A DNA stretch of 64,000 nt, taken from Agaricus subrufescens. Lineage: Eukaryota > Basidiomycota > Agaricomycetes > Agaricales > Agaricaceae. The stretch spans positions 62,001 to 126,000 of the forward strand of contig CM057063.1 in the NCBI GenBank assembly GCA_029945375.1. Direction: 5' to 3'. The position numbers and the translations under genes are program-made. This document shows positions 10,742-22,386 of this stretch, piece by piece (position 1 is the stretch's first letter; each line of letters starts with the position of its first letter). The notes under the pieces are model-generated. The model saw only the letters and a list, made by a program, of their open reading frames with translations, did no database searches and was not told where the DNA came from.

Positions 10742-12365
10742 TCACATAATTATACAGCCCTGCTTCTTCTTCCTCTTCGCCAGCTTCTCCAATTCTGCCC
10801 GTCCCTGTTCCGCAATCTGGTATTGCTGTCGTTGCCGCTGGTCTTCTTCCGCGGCCTGGCGAGCTCTACGCTCATAGCTCCGCCGAGCATTTTCTTCTTC
10901 CTCTGCTTGAAGCTGCAATGCTAGTTCATGACTACCCGATCACATGAATTGGGTAATTTATTTGTGATAAAAGAGTAAACGTACTCGCTTGGATCAGCTA
11001 TACCCGCAGCAACTTGTGCCGCTATCAAGGCATCTTCTGCTGTTTGGCCAGCAAAATCTCCACCAGCAGGTGCCGCTTGACGAAAATCTGCATCCACCCA
11101 CAATGATGAACTTCCATCGACGTCCGCTATTCGTTCCCAAACTATTGAAGGTTCATTGAGGAATACTTGATCAGTAACTAGTGTATACAATGCTGCCCTT
11201 GCTATCGTCGTTGGTGTTGGGGTATCTTTAACTATCGTTCCTTCGTTTGGGGTATCGGTTCCACGATTAAAATCTCTTTCTTCTTCCTCGGGCTCTTCAG
11301 CTTTGTAGATTACAGACAGATGCGAATTTCGAAACAAGGCGTAGAGGGTGTAGGGTTTGAGTGTTTGAGCAAGGTGAAAGAGGCCGTGATAAGTTAATTG
11401 AGACGAAGTATTGCTGAGATATTTCTGAATGACGATGGCTTGAGGAAATCATCAGAGCTAATCCTGGTCTAACAAAAAACACTTGCCATCCTCAATTTTC
11501 TTCCTCTGCTCATCAGACAAACCCCCTCCCGCACCAGACGGTTCACTTCCACTCCCACCACTTCCACTCGTTTCATCAGCCACATCAACCACCTGTTCTC
11601 CCAAAACCAATCTTCCACCCGTCAAATGATCCACCTCCGCAATAAGCTCAACAGCTCTATCATAATCTTTATATCTTGATATCACCTCCAACTCAGCCGA
11701 CGCCGGATCTACCAACCATCCATGAACAAGCTCAATTCCAGCTTTCCGAAACAAATCCAGCTCTCCTACCCCTTCGCCAGGAATTGAACCTGACGGACGA
11801 AACGAAACAGCATCCACAAACACAGGATTCAGATCCATTCCCTCTAGATAAACAAGTTCACCTTACGCTGTTATAGAGTGGGAGAGAAAAACGTACTTTG
11901 GGTATGTGGCATTATCGTCAACGCAGCAGAGATATCAATATCAGGAGCGCTTGTCAGGAGGTATTCAGCTATTAACTGGGAGAGGAATTCGTATGATACA
12001 GTTTGCCGTGATGGTGGCAGTATCTCAATGTTGCCACGTAGAATAAGGATATTACCTGCCCGCCAAAGTAAACCGAATTAGATTCAAGGTCAAGCAATGG
12101 GGCCTCAAGACACCAAAGGACTCACATATAGCAATAAGCGAACATGGTCTAATAGTCAATCGAATCGAATCAGCACCCTGACAGACCCTTCCAGAAGATC
12201 ACAGGGGGGGTGCACAAACGACAAAACGCACCCATTATAATTTTGCGTTATTATCTTGAACGGCTGTTTTGGTTCGCCCGGAGGACCAAACAGGACATCC
12301 TTGAGGTACCAGACGTCTGCTTCAGAAGAGTGTGGGCCCGAGAAGGAGGTGGGCTGGGACATCAT
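10742..12365 (-). CDS. MINDY-type (FAM63) deubiquitinase
   Basis: A cysteine protease family that trims K48-linked polyubiquitin. Exons: 12232-12365, 12126-12148, 11897-12055, 11487-11843, 10985-11438, 10742-10931; 438 residues. The N-terminal block VWYLKDVLFG ... FKIITQNYNG continues into GPCSLIAICNILILRGNI, with catalytic Cys47 encoded by a 23 nt microexon. MDLNPVF, ELVHGWLVDP, QLTYHGLFHL, FRNSHLSVIYK (likely catalytic His, about 264) and LVTDQVFLNE follow in family order. The C-terminus has a DHELALQLQAEEE helix typical of a ubiquitin-interacting MIU motif, a basic coiled coil, and ends CIIM, a possible CaaX prenylation box. The intron 11439-11486 has a GC donor (GCAAGT) and only then is frame kept. 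Tandem with the LRR gene just downstream. Confidence 0.93.
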
Positions 12366-14856
12366 TTGCAGGGACAAGGCAAGCCAGTGCTGATGCCGTC
12401 ATTCCTCGAGGGTGCACCGGCAAACACCGACAAACATCGGACCTCCTTGCGGTCAATGCTCTGTCATCCCATCCTCTCCCTCCTAACTCAACCATCGAAT
12501 GGCTCCGCTTCGTGCTTATCTCTGCTTAACTCGCCTCCTCGTATCAAAGTTCTTTGAAAAAAAAAAAACAGGCCACTCTCCCCTCCGTGATACTAATCAC
12601 ATCCGGCCCACCGCGAGATTCGTTTAACTTTCTTGTTCGGCTTGACAGGGACCCTCGATCTACATCGAATTCCGATCTTCTGCCAAACCATATTCTGTCT
12701 ATCCGGACCGACACCGAAGTCTGTACCGAATATCGGGCTTCCTCGAGTTCTCGACAATGTCCTTAGTATAATACAAAATCCCGCGGGTCGGAATTGAGAT
12801 TGATGTCACCTTCGGCTGACATTCGACAAACTGGTTTCACTTTCTCTGCCTTCTAATTTTGTAGAAAGTCAACAAAGCTCTGCCGTATCGTTCTACGTGG
12901 AAATTATAGTACCTCTTGCACTAGCAATGGCATATTGACTTGGAACCTAGCCAGACACAAGCAACTTGAATGCGCCACGAACTCGAGAACCTTCCGGATT
13001 ATGGCTACCCTCCCTCAACGATATTATCATACACCAAGCAAGTCGACTCAGTCTACTGACGTAGTTAATATGCTTGCGCTCTGGGAGACTGAGGCTTTGG
13101 TTGAAATTAGATATATACGTCATGACTTAATGACTCACATTCACCGCCCGGCCGTTTAATGAGAAGGCTTGTTTGTATTGTCGCCCTGACCCGTACTCTG
13201 CGACATGGTTTTTGATGCATCTCAATACTTGAAGGGAAAATTGAACTTGGAGCGCTCATACAAGTTCCAACGTCCTAGCGTCATACAACTGTTTCATAGC
13301 AGCCCTATTTCTTGGCGAATATCAAGGCTCGCATAATAGTCAAATAAAGACATGAACCTTGTAGGATATATTTTGCTAGACGAGGTACTATGGGGGAATG
13401 CGTGGCAGTGTTACCTCCGCGGGCTCGAGAGAATCGCATGCTGCGCCTGCGGATCGCATCGTAACCAGTACAATTATGACGTGAGACAAGCCCAACTCTC
13501 GCATAGCTCATAGCCCCTCGTTCGTACCTTCTGTGGAACCATTAAAGTACCGTTTATTTATCCTTGATATGTTATAAGTCTGAAGCTCGGTATGATACCC
13601 TGATCTGCGTGTGTAGCTTCATTCCTTGATAAAGTTGTATTATATAAATAGAAACTCTTTCCTCTACATATGGGAACTGTATCACCTCCGATGTTGGGCC
13701 TGGCGTTGCCTTTTACCACGGAATTGATACATACTATGCTGTGTTGTAAGGAAGGGATGTTATCAATGATGCCCACGGTACTAGGCCGTGGGCCGAAGTA
13801 GCAATCTAATGTCGTCTTGAATGTATCACCGGCTCCGCATGACTGTACTTTTTTACGAGGATACGAAATGCTGCAAGGGAGATCAACCTCAGACCGATCG
13901 AGGAGTTACAGACCTTCTGATTTCTCGTAGCACCTCACGGGCACTCAAATCCACCGACCCCTAAGCGGCCGCCTTCATAGTACATAATGCAGTTGCCAGT
14001 GAAACTGATGATTCTTGTCAACGAAGCCCTATACATCAGCACAAATGCTGTTATTTTCACTGCCCATGCGCAGCTGGTACTGAATTTCTCACTTAGCATG
14101 TACATTGTACCTCATTTCCGCAGTTAACGCTCGTAATCATTGACCCTTTAGAGAATCCTAGAATGTCGACTATATCTGTCCCTCGTAAGACAGATGTGAC
14201 AAGATAACCCGCGCTGAATCCACTTCGGCGCGCCCAAGAGATACCTCGGCTTCTTTTTTAAAGCGATTAACGATTGGAACAGTTCTTCGCAGTCATTGAT
14301 ACCAACAAAAAGGGGTTAGGTAGGGTCACTCGAGCTGCGCAAGTCCCGACTGGCTGTGCCTGTCAATCCACTAGAGGGCCGATTCGCACATGCTTCTTGG
14401 ATAGCACCTCGAGGTTAATAACGAGATTTCTTTGTTTCTGCTTGAGTAGCAGTTTATTTTTGGGTGGACGTGACTGCGCACAAATGTTTACTTACTAAAA
14501 CGGGGTACCTTCTCGTGACATCGTGACATGTCGCGCTTAGTTGCGACTGCAACCTCCGAGAAAACATCCCATTACTGGATCTCTTAGACATACTTCAACC
14601 AATAGAGGACTGACATCAGAATCATCTTTTGATTTCGGCGAGTAGAAGCCGCGCCGTGTGAGTTGACGTACTAGCTATCTGATCTCAACCATTGTAAATC
14701 CTGTAGCAACTAATCCTGTGCGGTTAATCAAATCCGGCTCTCTATTTTCTATCCTCCAGGGAATATTCTAACATCATAGGAACTAAAAATACACAGCCGA
14801 CATTCTGTCACGTTAGAGTTACGCCTTGTTAGTCGGGTTTTGGATGCCGCCTTAGG
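12366..14856. other. Large intergenic region, no gene seen
   Basis: About 2.5 kb between the divergent MINDY and peroxygenase genes. Open frames are short and show no family motif or good chain of exons. The part near 12366-12560 on the plus strand is open for 115 codons but is antisense to the MINDY start and has no recognisable content. Confidence 0.5.
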
Positions 14857-14863
14857 TATAAAA
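14857..14863 (+). promoter_or_regulatory. TATA box of peroxygenase gene
   Basis: TATAAAA lies 43 bp before the ATG at 14906. Position and sequence fit a core promoter with a very short 5' UTR; this is inference from sequence only. Confidence 0.45.
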
Positions 14864-14905
14864 GCATGCAAATGGTTGGCTATTCAACCACAGGTCCCCT
14901 CACCA

Positions 14906-16271
14906 ATGGCTCGCTTTGTATCCTTCGTTCTTCTTGCAATCTCACTGATCTCTTCTACCACGGCTTTTCCTGCTCATGGATCACTGGCCGGTTTGTCGAG
15001 AGACGAACTGGACAGAATTATCCCTCGGCTGGAGGTTGCTAAGCCAGAAAAGCCTCCTGGCCCATTGGCGTACAACGGGACTAAACTTGTCAACGATAAG
15101 GATCATCCTTGGATGCCACTCAAAGACGGCGACATGCGAGGACCTTGTCCTGGATTAAATACACTCGCTTCTCATGGTGTAAGTCAGCCACCTCCATCGC
15201 ACAAGCCGAGCAATTTGACCTGGATTTCACCGTCAGTATCTTCCTCGTAATGGTGTTGCAACTCCAGTCCAAATCATCAACGCCATCCAGGAAGGTAAGG
15301 ACCCCACCGTCCTTCCGGCCATTTCAAATACTAACCAATCTCGTCACAGGATTCAATATGGAAAACAATCTCGCAAGGACACTGGCGTATTCTGGCCTCC
15401 TCGTTGATGGAAATGTCGTCACCAATTTGCTTAGCATTGGTGGAAAGACCGATTCGACTGGTCCTAATCCTCCCGCACCAGCAACCGTTGGTGGATTAGA
15501 CACCCATGGTCCATTTGAAGGCGATGCAAGCATGACTCGAGGTATGCTTCAAATTATTATCCTCGCGGCCAGAAGTAACAAGTGCCCGATATGAATTCAG
15601 GTGATGCCTATTTTGGTGACAATCACAGTTTCAATGAAACTCTATTCGACGAGGTAATTCTTTATCGGCCCAATAATGTGACACCAGTTGCTTACTCCTC
15701 CGAGCAGCTCGTCGCATACAGCAATCAGTACGGGGCTGGAAAATACAATCTCACCGTCGCTGGTGAATTCAGATACAAACGTATCCAAGATTCCATCGCA
15801 ACCAACCCCACTTTCCAATTCAAGAACGCTCGATACTTTGCCGCCTACGTCGAAACAGTCTTCCCGGTCAACTTTTTCATCGATGGACGCCAATCGGATG
15901 GTCAATTGGATCTAGACGTTGCACGCGGCTTTTTCCAAAACATGCGTATGCCTGATGATTTCCACAGAGCGAATAAGCCTATGGATGGGGATGGTGTTGA
16001 TATTGTCATCCAAGCTCACCCGTTCCCTCCGGGTGGTAATGTTGATGGAGTCAATACGTACACTCCTGACCCGACTTCAGCTAACTTCACATCGAACAGC
16101 GGTTGTACCTTGTATGAGCAGTTTGTAAACGGCTCTGTTCGTGCGCTGTATCCTAACCCAAGTGGCGTTTTGAGGAAGGCGCTGGACCTTAACTTACAAT
16201 ACTTGTATGATACTACTGATGGCGAATGTGAGCAGGTGTTCCCTTGGGGAAAGCCTAAGGATGACGAGTAG
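14906..16271 (+). CDS. Unspecific peroxygenase (heme-thiolate peroxidase)
   Basis: Secreted heme-thiolate enzyme that uses H2O2 to insert oxygen into organic substrates; chloroperoxidase family, long (group II) type. Exons: 14906-15178, 15237-15294, 15350-15541, 15601-15653, 15705-16271; 380 residues. A signal peptide is clear (hydrophobic FVSFVLLAISLISS, then A-F-P). The heme-ligand motif GPCPGLNTLASHG places Cys81; EGDASMTR (167-174) is the metal/propionate site; RYFAAYVE (235-242) has the Arg and Glu eight positions apart that form the acid-base pair. Two late Cys can form the usual C-terminal disulfide. The intron 15654-15704 is 51 nt with no stop, so its removal rests on alignment with remembered peroxygenases (NETLFDE joins QLVAYSNQYG). 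Several N-glycosylation sites occur. Confidence 0.93.
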
Positions 16272-16623
16272 ATTCAATATTGTTCATTCGTTCTTTATGT
16301 ACAACGTATTGGGCATACGTAGAGATCACAGACATTATTAATATGAGATTAAACTTCCGTTTTAAACATGTTTTCGTGAGCTGTAACTTGGGATCGTAGG
16401 TGCTCTGAGATGTGTTGTGAGATACTAGCCACTGGAATTGGCAAGGAGCATTCCGCCTCGTTCGTGAGTTCCGTTATTTGTTCTTGGCATGGTCACCCAA
16501 GCGGTGGAAACCAGAAGAGTATGTTTGTATCTGTGTTTGCGGGTCTTATTCTCAGTGTGGTCACTCGCTAGCGACTTTCACCAATACTGTATGGTACCAA
16601 CTACCCAGCAATATAGATCTGAA
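16272..16623. other. Convergent 3' region
   Basis: Space between the peroxygenase stop and the NACHT gene stop on the opposite strand; no coding signal seen, presumably 3' UTRs. Confidence 0.5.
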
Positions 16624-18840
16624 CTACTCGGGATATGGGATTATATAACACGTAAAATCACTGTCAGACCCGGGTTCGTTCTTCAAAGGAGATTTGAAAA
16701 CTGCAACCCGGCCTTCGGCCACGCCTCCTACAATAATAACGTCGAGCTCTGGTGAGCCCTCCTGAAGGCTTTTTAGCTCAGATGTGAATTTTTGTAGTTC
16801 AGCTCTTGTGTGTGGCTATAGAGTATGAAGGCGATGGTTAGTGAAACTTCAAGAATCTAACAAGGTACATGGACTCACTCGGTTTAATACCCACTGCTCT
16901 TTGGCAAATTTGAACCGCCTCGCATGATCAGTGCGGGCTGGGCTCATCTCCTGCCAATCAAGGTGTTCAAACTTGAGGTCTTTAAGTTCGACGCGTCGGA
17001 TAAGTTGTTCATGATTGAGATCGATTGTCTATTGGAATGATCAGATTCTGGACAGATATGCAATTGGGGGCATTCACCATCAACTCGTGTACGAAACGCT
17101 TCACGTTCTTTGCATCCAAGTGGTAGCATAATTTGATCATGTGAATGTTGATCAGTTGCGCATGTGTAGAAGACTCCGCCGGCTCTCCCAAAGTCTGACA
17201 CACCACCACTACAAGGCAATCGATGGCATCACAGAAGAGCTTGGCCTGAAATTTCTTGACAGCATTCGATTGTTGATTGTCGTCCCATTGTGAACAGTAT
17301 TGTTGCCATGCGCCCTCCACTGGTACCGGAGTCGATAAAATATTAATATTTTGGTTGACATAAAAATGCTGTGCATACCTTGGCCAATATCGACGCCACT
17401 ACACTTATCCCAAACCTCTAAAAGGCCCGTTACAACGTCGCCATCGGCGTCCTTGTCACTGCCAACGTAAAATTCACCAGATCTATCTGAATCCTTCAGA
17501 TAGTGAGCGAAAGACGCGTGAAAGAATACAGGAGGCTCCCTGTGGGCAACTTCCCATAGTGGTACTTTGACGATTGAGTGGCATTTGATTGTGCTCACAT
17601 AAATGATGTGAGGTGCAAGGCCAAAGAGTATGGACATTCCTCGGAAGGTTCGGAAATTGCTCGGTACAGGGACAGTAGCATTTTCGGGGCAGGTCATAAA
17701 ACGTGTTAAGCGTTTTACCGTAGGCCAATGATCTAGCGGGATTGAGGCAAGAATCTCGCGGTAAAGCGCGTCCAAATGAACGAAGGGATTCTCCTCGGCT
17801 GTAATGGCACTAGAATAATCGAGACGGGATAAAAGCACCTTGAGCCGACTAGCGGGATCGGCGTAATCCGGATCTCTGATATACTCCATGACTACTTGGG
17901 CAAATAGGAAATAGCCCGAAGCCGCAACAGTAAGCTTCAAGAAGTCGTCATCACTGGGCCAGTCGTTGGGCACCGAATATCGGAACTTCCGCTGTATTGT
18001 TCGGAAGCCCGATCGTAAAAAGCGCTCGACGTCCTCGCAGGCTTCGGTCGAGTCGATTGGAATGTATTCTGACCAGCAACCTTGTCTCAAATCATCTTCA
18101 TCGAACGTATTACATATGTGTGGTTCAGGGCGGCTGGCTATCACCCAGACGAGAGGGGCATCGGGGTGCTCGTGTACAAATTTGCTGATGAGGTGAATTA
18201 TGTTGCATTGATCGTCTCTCCCCTGGAGTTCGTCAAGTCCATCCAGTAGCACGCCCAATCGTCTACCTCCCGCTCCTATCTTCTTTTCCACAAATGGTTC
18301 AACGATAAAGGCGGAGAACTGGGCTTCCAGATCTCCGTTTAGTAAACCAGGATCGATGCTGAGACGCTCAGTGATAAAGCTACGATATGCTTCAACTCGA
18401 ATAGCTAGCTGATAGGCGATCGTGATGAAGATGGCACGAGAATTGTTGCGTCTGTTCGGTCGAGAGATGAAGACAGAGGCTCCAAGGAGGCTTTGTCGGG
18501 CAAGAAATTCGGCAAATGTTTGAAGAATGGCTGACTTTCCGGCGCCAGCGGGGCCGGATATCCACAAGAGTAATTCTTGCTGTGTTTCGTCCATAAACCA
18601 AGCAGTAATGCGGGCGATTAATTTGACCCGGGTATCAGGATGGCATCGTGGGGGGGGACTGCGAGCAGAAGAGTCGTGTGCGGCACCAAATATGGTATGT
18701 TGTGAAAGTAAATTCATGACTGCGTAACCATAGATGAGCGACCGAACATGATGAAATGGAAGATGGTATCACCCACTCTGTGCCACAATGCTATGATCGC
18801 CCCGCACAAGTATAGCCTGATCACTCTGGACAGAGTTCAT
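16624..18840 (-). CDS. NACHT-domain NTPase (NLR-type), copy 1
   Basis: A fungal NOD-like-receptor-type ATPase/GTPase; relatives are thought to act in non-self recognition. Exons: 18777-18840, 17379-18719, 17078-17319, 16879-17028, 16624-16815; 662 residues. P-loop GPAGAGKSA at about residue 76, Walker B LGVLLDGLDEL, then WVIASRPEPHI and HASFAHYLKD typical of the family. No WD40 or ankyrin repeats follow. The C-terminal part ends FEHLDWQEMSPAR and EGRVAVF ... IIPYPE, the same layout as copy 2, with identical exon sizes of 150 and 192 nt. The 5' end is uncertain: ATG 18840 is the first in frame, but open frame and acceptor-like sites extend to about 18975. Divergent from copy 2 across about 535 bp. 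Confidence 0.85.
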
Positions 18841-18883
18841 AACGGAGTTATTGACAGAGAAGCTGTGAGCACTAGTGAAGACA

Positions 18884-18961
18884 TTGTCCCTAGAACGTGA
18901 GTTTGGTATGAGTAAACCGATTTTGTCTCTAGGACGTGTATCTGGTGTGAGTAGGCTGAAT
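18884..18961. repeat. 39-bp imperfect tandem repeat
   Basis: Two adjacent units begin TTGTCCCTAGAACGTG and TTGTCTCTAGGACGTG with period 39. On the minus strand each unit ends in a CTAG that could serve as splice acceptor for the 5' end of NACHT copy 1, so the duplication may have doubled a splice site. Confidence 0.7.
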
Positions 18962-19375
18962 GTCAGTTTCACCACTTCTCCCAGAATTCAATGCCACACT
19001 AACGTCTGTTCGGGAAAAACGACAAAATCCACTCTTTAATCTTGTCACGTTTCTTTCTAGGAGCCATTTTCAGTGCGGAGGGTAGCGGGGAGGGTAAAGA
19101 AGTGGTGAGAGACGGTACCAAGATGCAGGAAGCTCGAGGCAGCATGCAAGGTGTTCGGCAAATCCCGCTTTCCCACGCCTACTTTTGTCACGAAAAGGCG
19201 AGCGGTTCCCGCGTCCCTATCACGACTGGGAATGAAGAGAACTGGCAATTTGAATTATACGCTGTCAGTAGACAGGTGACCCTCCGTAGTACTGTTTTTC
19301 AAAAAATTTCAAATTGCGAAATGAGATGACCGGAGTCTAAATATATTATTAGAACATACCTTAACCCGATGGGGA
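18962..19375. promoter_or_regulatory. Bidirectional promoter region of two NACHT genes
   Basis: Region between the divergent NACHT copies 1 and 2. Both start codons must be driven from here. No clear TATA box or coding frame with an ATG is present; the plus frame at 19042-19329 opens with TTG and has no family content. Confidence 0.45.
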
Positions 19376-21809
19376 ATGCCGAACAGCCTGCAGGCTGCCA
19401 ATGAGCCTGCCTCGAGCATCCCGCATCTTGGCTTCTTTCCTACACTTTCCCTCTTGCCACACAGAATGCGTCGTCATGGCAGATTTTCGAGGTTCATGAA
19501 TCGTCTGCTACGCTTTTTCACTCGGGGCAATGTACTCTCGGTCCAGAATATGTATCATACAAATCTGGACTCTGGTATATATGTCGATGGAGAGGGTAAT
19601 GTGGTGGTGAAGGGCGATGTGCGAATTGAAGGGAATCAGGCCGAGGTGACAAATCGGTGTGAGTAAATCTCGCGTTCCCTTTCGTGGTGTGCGTGCTCAT
19701 GTCACCTTTACACAGTTATGTCCATCTTCGCACAGCATATCATCTCTGGCATTTCATATCGTGATACCTCTCGCGTTCCTCGCTGCCATCCAGAAACTCG
19801 AGTTAACGTAATCAACCGAATCAAATCCTGGCTTGAGGGTGAAGGTCCAGAAGAATTACTCTTGTGGATCAGTGGCGCCGCCGGTGTTGGCAAATCAGCC
19901 ATCGTCCAGACGCTTGCCGAGCATTTGGACGAAAACAGTTCGCTTGGAGCCTCTCTATTTTTCTCGAGGCCAGGTGGACAAAACGACCCTCATCTTGTCT
20001 TCACTACAATCGCCTATCACTTAGCCACCCGAATCAAAACCTACCGTGACTTCATCATCGAACGACTATCTTTTGACCAAGACTTTCTGAATGCGAATGC
20101 AAGGATGGAACAGCAATTTATTACGTTCATTGTCGAGCCGTTCAAGGAGAAGGTGTTTGAGGAGGGTGGCAAGCGATGGTGTATACTGCTGGATGGGTTT
20201 GATGAACTCGAGGGAAAAGCTGCCCAACGCAAAATAATTGACCTCATCAGTACCTTTGCTCGTAAACACCGCAACGCCCCCCTTGTATGGATAATATCCA
20301 GCCGCTTGGATCCGCATATAGTTAACAGGTTCGGCGATGAAGACATACGTCAGGGCTGCTGGACGGAGAGCATCTCAATCGATTCTGAGGAGTCTTGTGA
20401 GGATGTAAAACGTTTTGTGCGGGCAAGTTTTAGGGAGACGCAGGAGGATTTCCGGCACGCGTTGTCTATGCTTTGGCCCGGAGAAGAGGCAGTCACGAAA
20501 ATCGCGGCTGCCGCTTCTGGACTTTTCATCTACGCTGAAGTATTGATGCAAACCATCAAAGATCCTCAGGGCGGTGATCCCGATGAACAGCTGTCCACTC
20601 TCTTGTCGGGCATTGACCAATCGACAAAAAATCCCGATCCGTTTGTTCGTCTGGATCAATTCTATAGCAAAATTCTCTCTGTTCAATCGTGGCCTAGAAA
20701 AAAAAAGCTGTTACATTTCGTGCTTCAATGGAAACACCTTTCCGCTTTCACTCCAAAGAGTTTCAATACGCTTCGAGGCATGTCCATATTCTTTGGACTG
20801 ACTCGTGCCGCCATCTATGGATGTTTAGCGGAGTGCCATTCGACACTCAGAATACCAGAGTGGAACGTCGGCCATCAGGAAAGTTTGGGATTCCTCCATG
20901 AATCATTTGCCGAGTACTTGTCAGATGCGAGCCGATCACAAAACTTTCATATCAACACTGAAAACGCTCGAGGCGATGCTTTAGAGGTGACGTTAAGGCT
21001 CTTTGAATTATGGGACGAATGTAGCAGATGTGACATCGTCACAGGTGCGTGTGACTTCCTGTCGTTTGTGAAAGACTAATGGTTATCGATTCCAGTATCG
21101 GTAGAATCTGCGTGGCACGAATATTGCTTGAAACCAGATCGAACAGAGACAAAGACTCCAGATATTACAAAATTCCATGCTGAGCTCTTCCACGAGTTCG
21201 TTCACTGTTTAAATAAATCGGTGATAAGTAATATGATGGAGCTAGGAGAACCTCTTATAGAGAAACACCTACCCAGATTCAATTTCATAAAATTATGCTA
21301 CTACCTCAATTCGAGCGACTTCTGGGACTTTGCACTGGGCCTGCTGGTAAAGTGTTTCCATTTTCTTGAGAAAAAAATTCAGAACTCTAACAGCTTTGCA
21401 GCGCTACTCGGACAATCTGAATATGAAGGGCCTTGTAAAACGGGTCTCCCTCAAGGACCTCACTTTCTCTCATTTGGATTGGAAAGACATGAGCCCCGCG
21501 CATGCTCACGCAGAGGGGGACGGCAATACCCTCGACTACCTACTACACCGAGTGGGTCTTTACATTTACCCTGAAAGTGGATCTTTTTGACCATTGGTCT
21601 CTTAAACGATGCTATAGCCGCTTTCAAGCGATGACCTACGGCAATTTATATCCGAGTTGGAACTTATTCAGGCACGTTTGCCAGAGGCTCATGCTTTTGT
21701 CTGTGGCATTGTACCTGAAGGTCGAGTCACGGTCTTTCGCTTCCCTTTACAAAATGCTCCCTGGCTCAACGAGCACTTTCAATACTACATCCTACCATAT
21801 CCCAAGTAA
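19376..21809 (+). CDS. NACHT-domain NTPase (NLR-type), copy 2
   Basis: Paralogue of the gene at 16624-18840. Exons: 19376-19658, 19716-21044, 21096-21346, 21402-21551, 21618-21809; 734 residues, all introns GT-AG and in phase. The N-terminus has a basic, Arg-rich helix (MRRHGRFSRFMNRLLRFF) and then SVQNMYHTNLDSG ... GDVRIEG. NACHT: P-loop GAAGVGKSA near residue 148, Walker B WCILLDGFDEL, WIISSRLDPHI, FLHESFAEYLSD. After the NTPase come FSHLDWKDMSP and EGRVTVFRFPL ... ILPYPK, matching copy 1. The first ATG could also be 19466. No C-terminal repeat domain. Likely cytosolic; ligand and effector unknown. Confidence 0.9.
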
Positions 21810-22386
21810 TTTTACCCTTGGTTCATCATCGGGACGCTTGAACTATCATTTCATCTGAGCATTTAATTCATACCTCCTTCATCTGCGTTCATTGTTGGAG
21901 AATAATAACGTAGTACTGAGATTTACACTTAGGAGAACTTGGAAGGCCTCCTCTCTGGCTGAAGTTAATTTTCGGCTCACATTTCAACCCTAGTCGGGGG
22001 TTCCTCTTTCAATTAATTCCAAGTTAATCTCTATTAGGGAGACTAGGCTCATTGCATACTATCATTTAACCCTCAGCTATGAACTTACCTCCCCCCAACA
22101 TGATCCTACCTCCTAACAGCCATTAGAGATCTAGTTGGTGTTGTCGTTAGCTCCTGATGACGGTTCGTGGTTTCTTGTATGTTACTTCATACGAATGTTA
22201 TTCTTCGGCTTGATCCGCGGAAGTACAAATATAGTATATGAAACTTGGGTACCGCCTCCGGCGTACCAGTCAGTATCAAAATAGTGGTAGTTCATAAGAT
22301 GTTCAAGCCATAAGATTTATATAAATATCTGGTTCCCTACCGAAACTCATGATCCTTACGTCCTCTAAAAAAGAAAACCATCGGAC
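21810..22386. other. Intergenic, no gene seen
   Basis: AT-rich 0.6 kb between two plus-strand genes; expected to hold the 3' UTR of NACHT copy 2 and the promoter of the HExxH gene. Confidence 0.5.

Noticed and set aside
19042..19329. 95-codon plus frame between the NACHT genes
   Set aside because: Opens with TTG, no ATG-led coding content and no motif; more likely promoter DNA.
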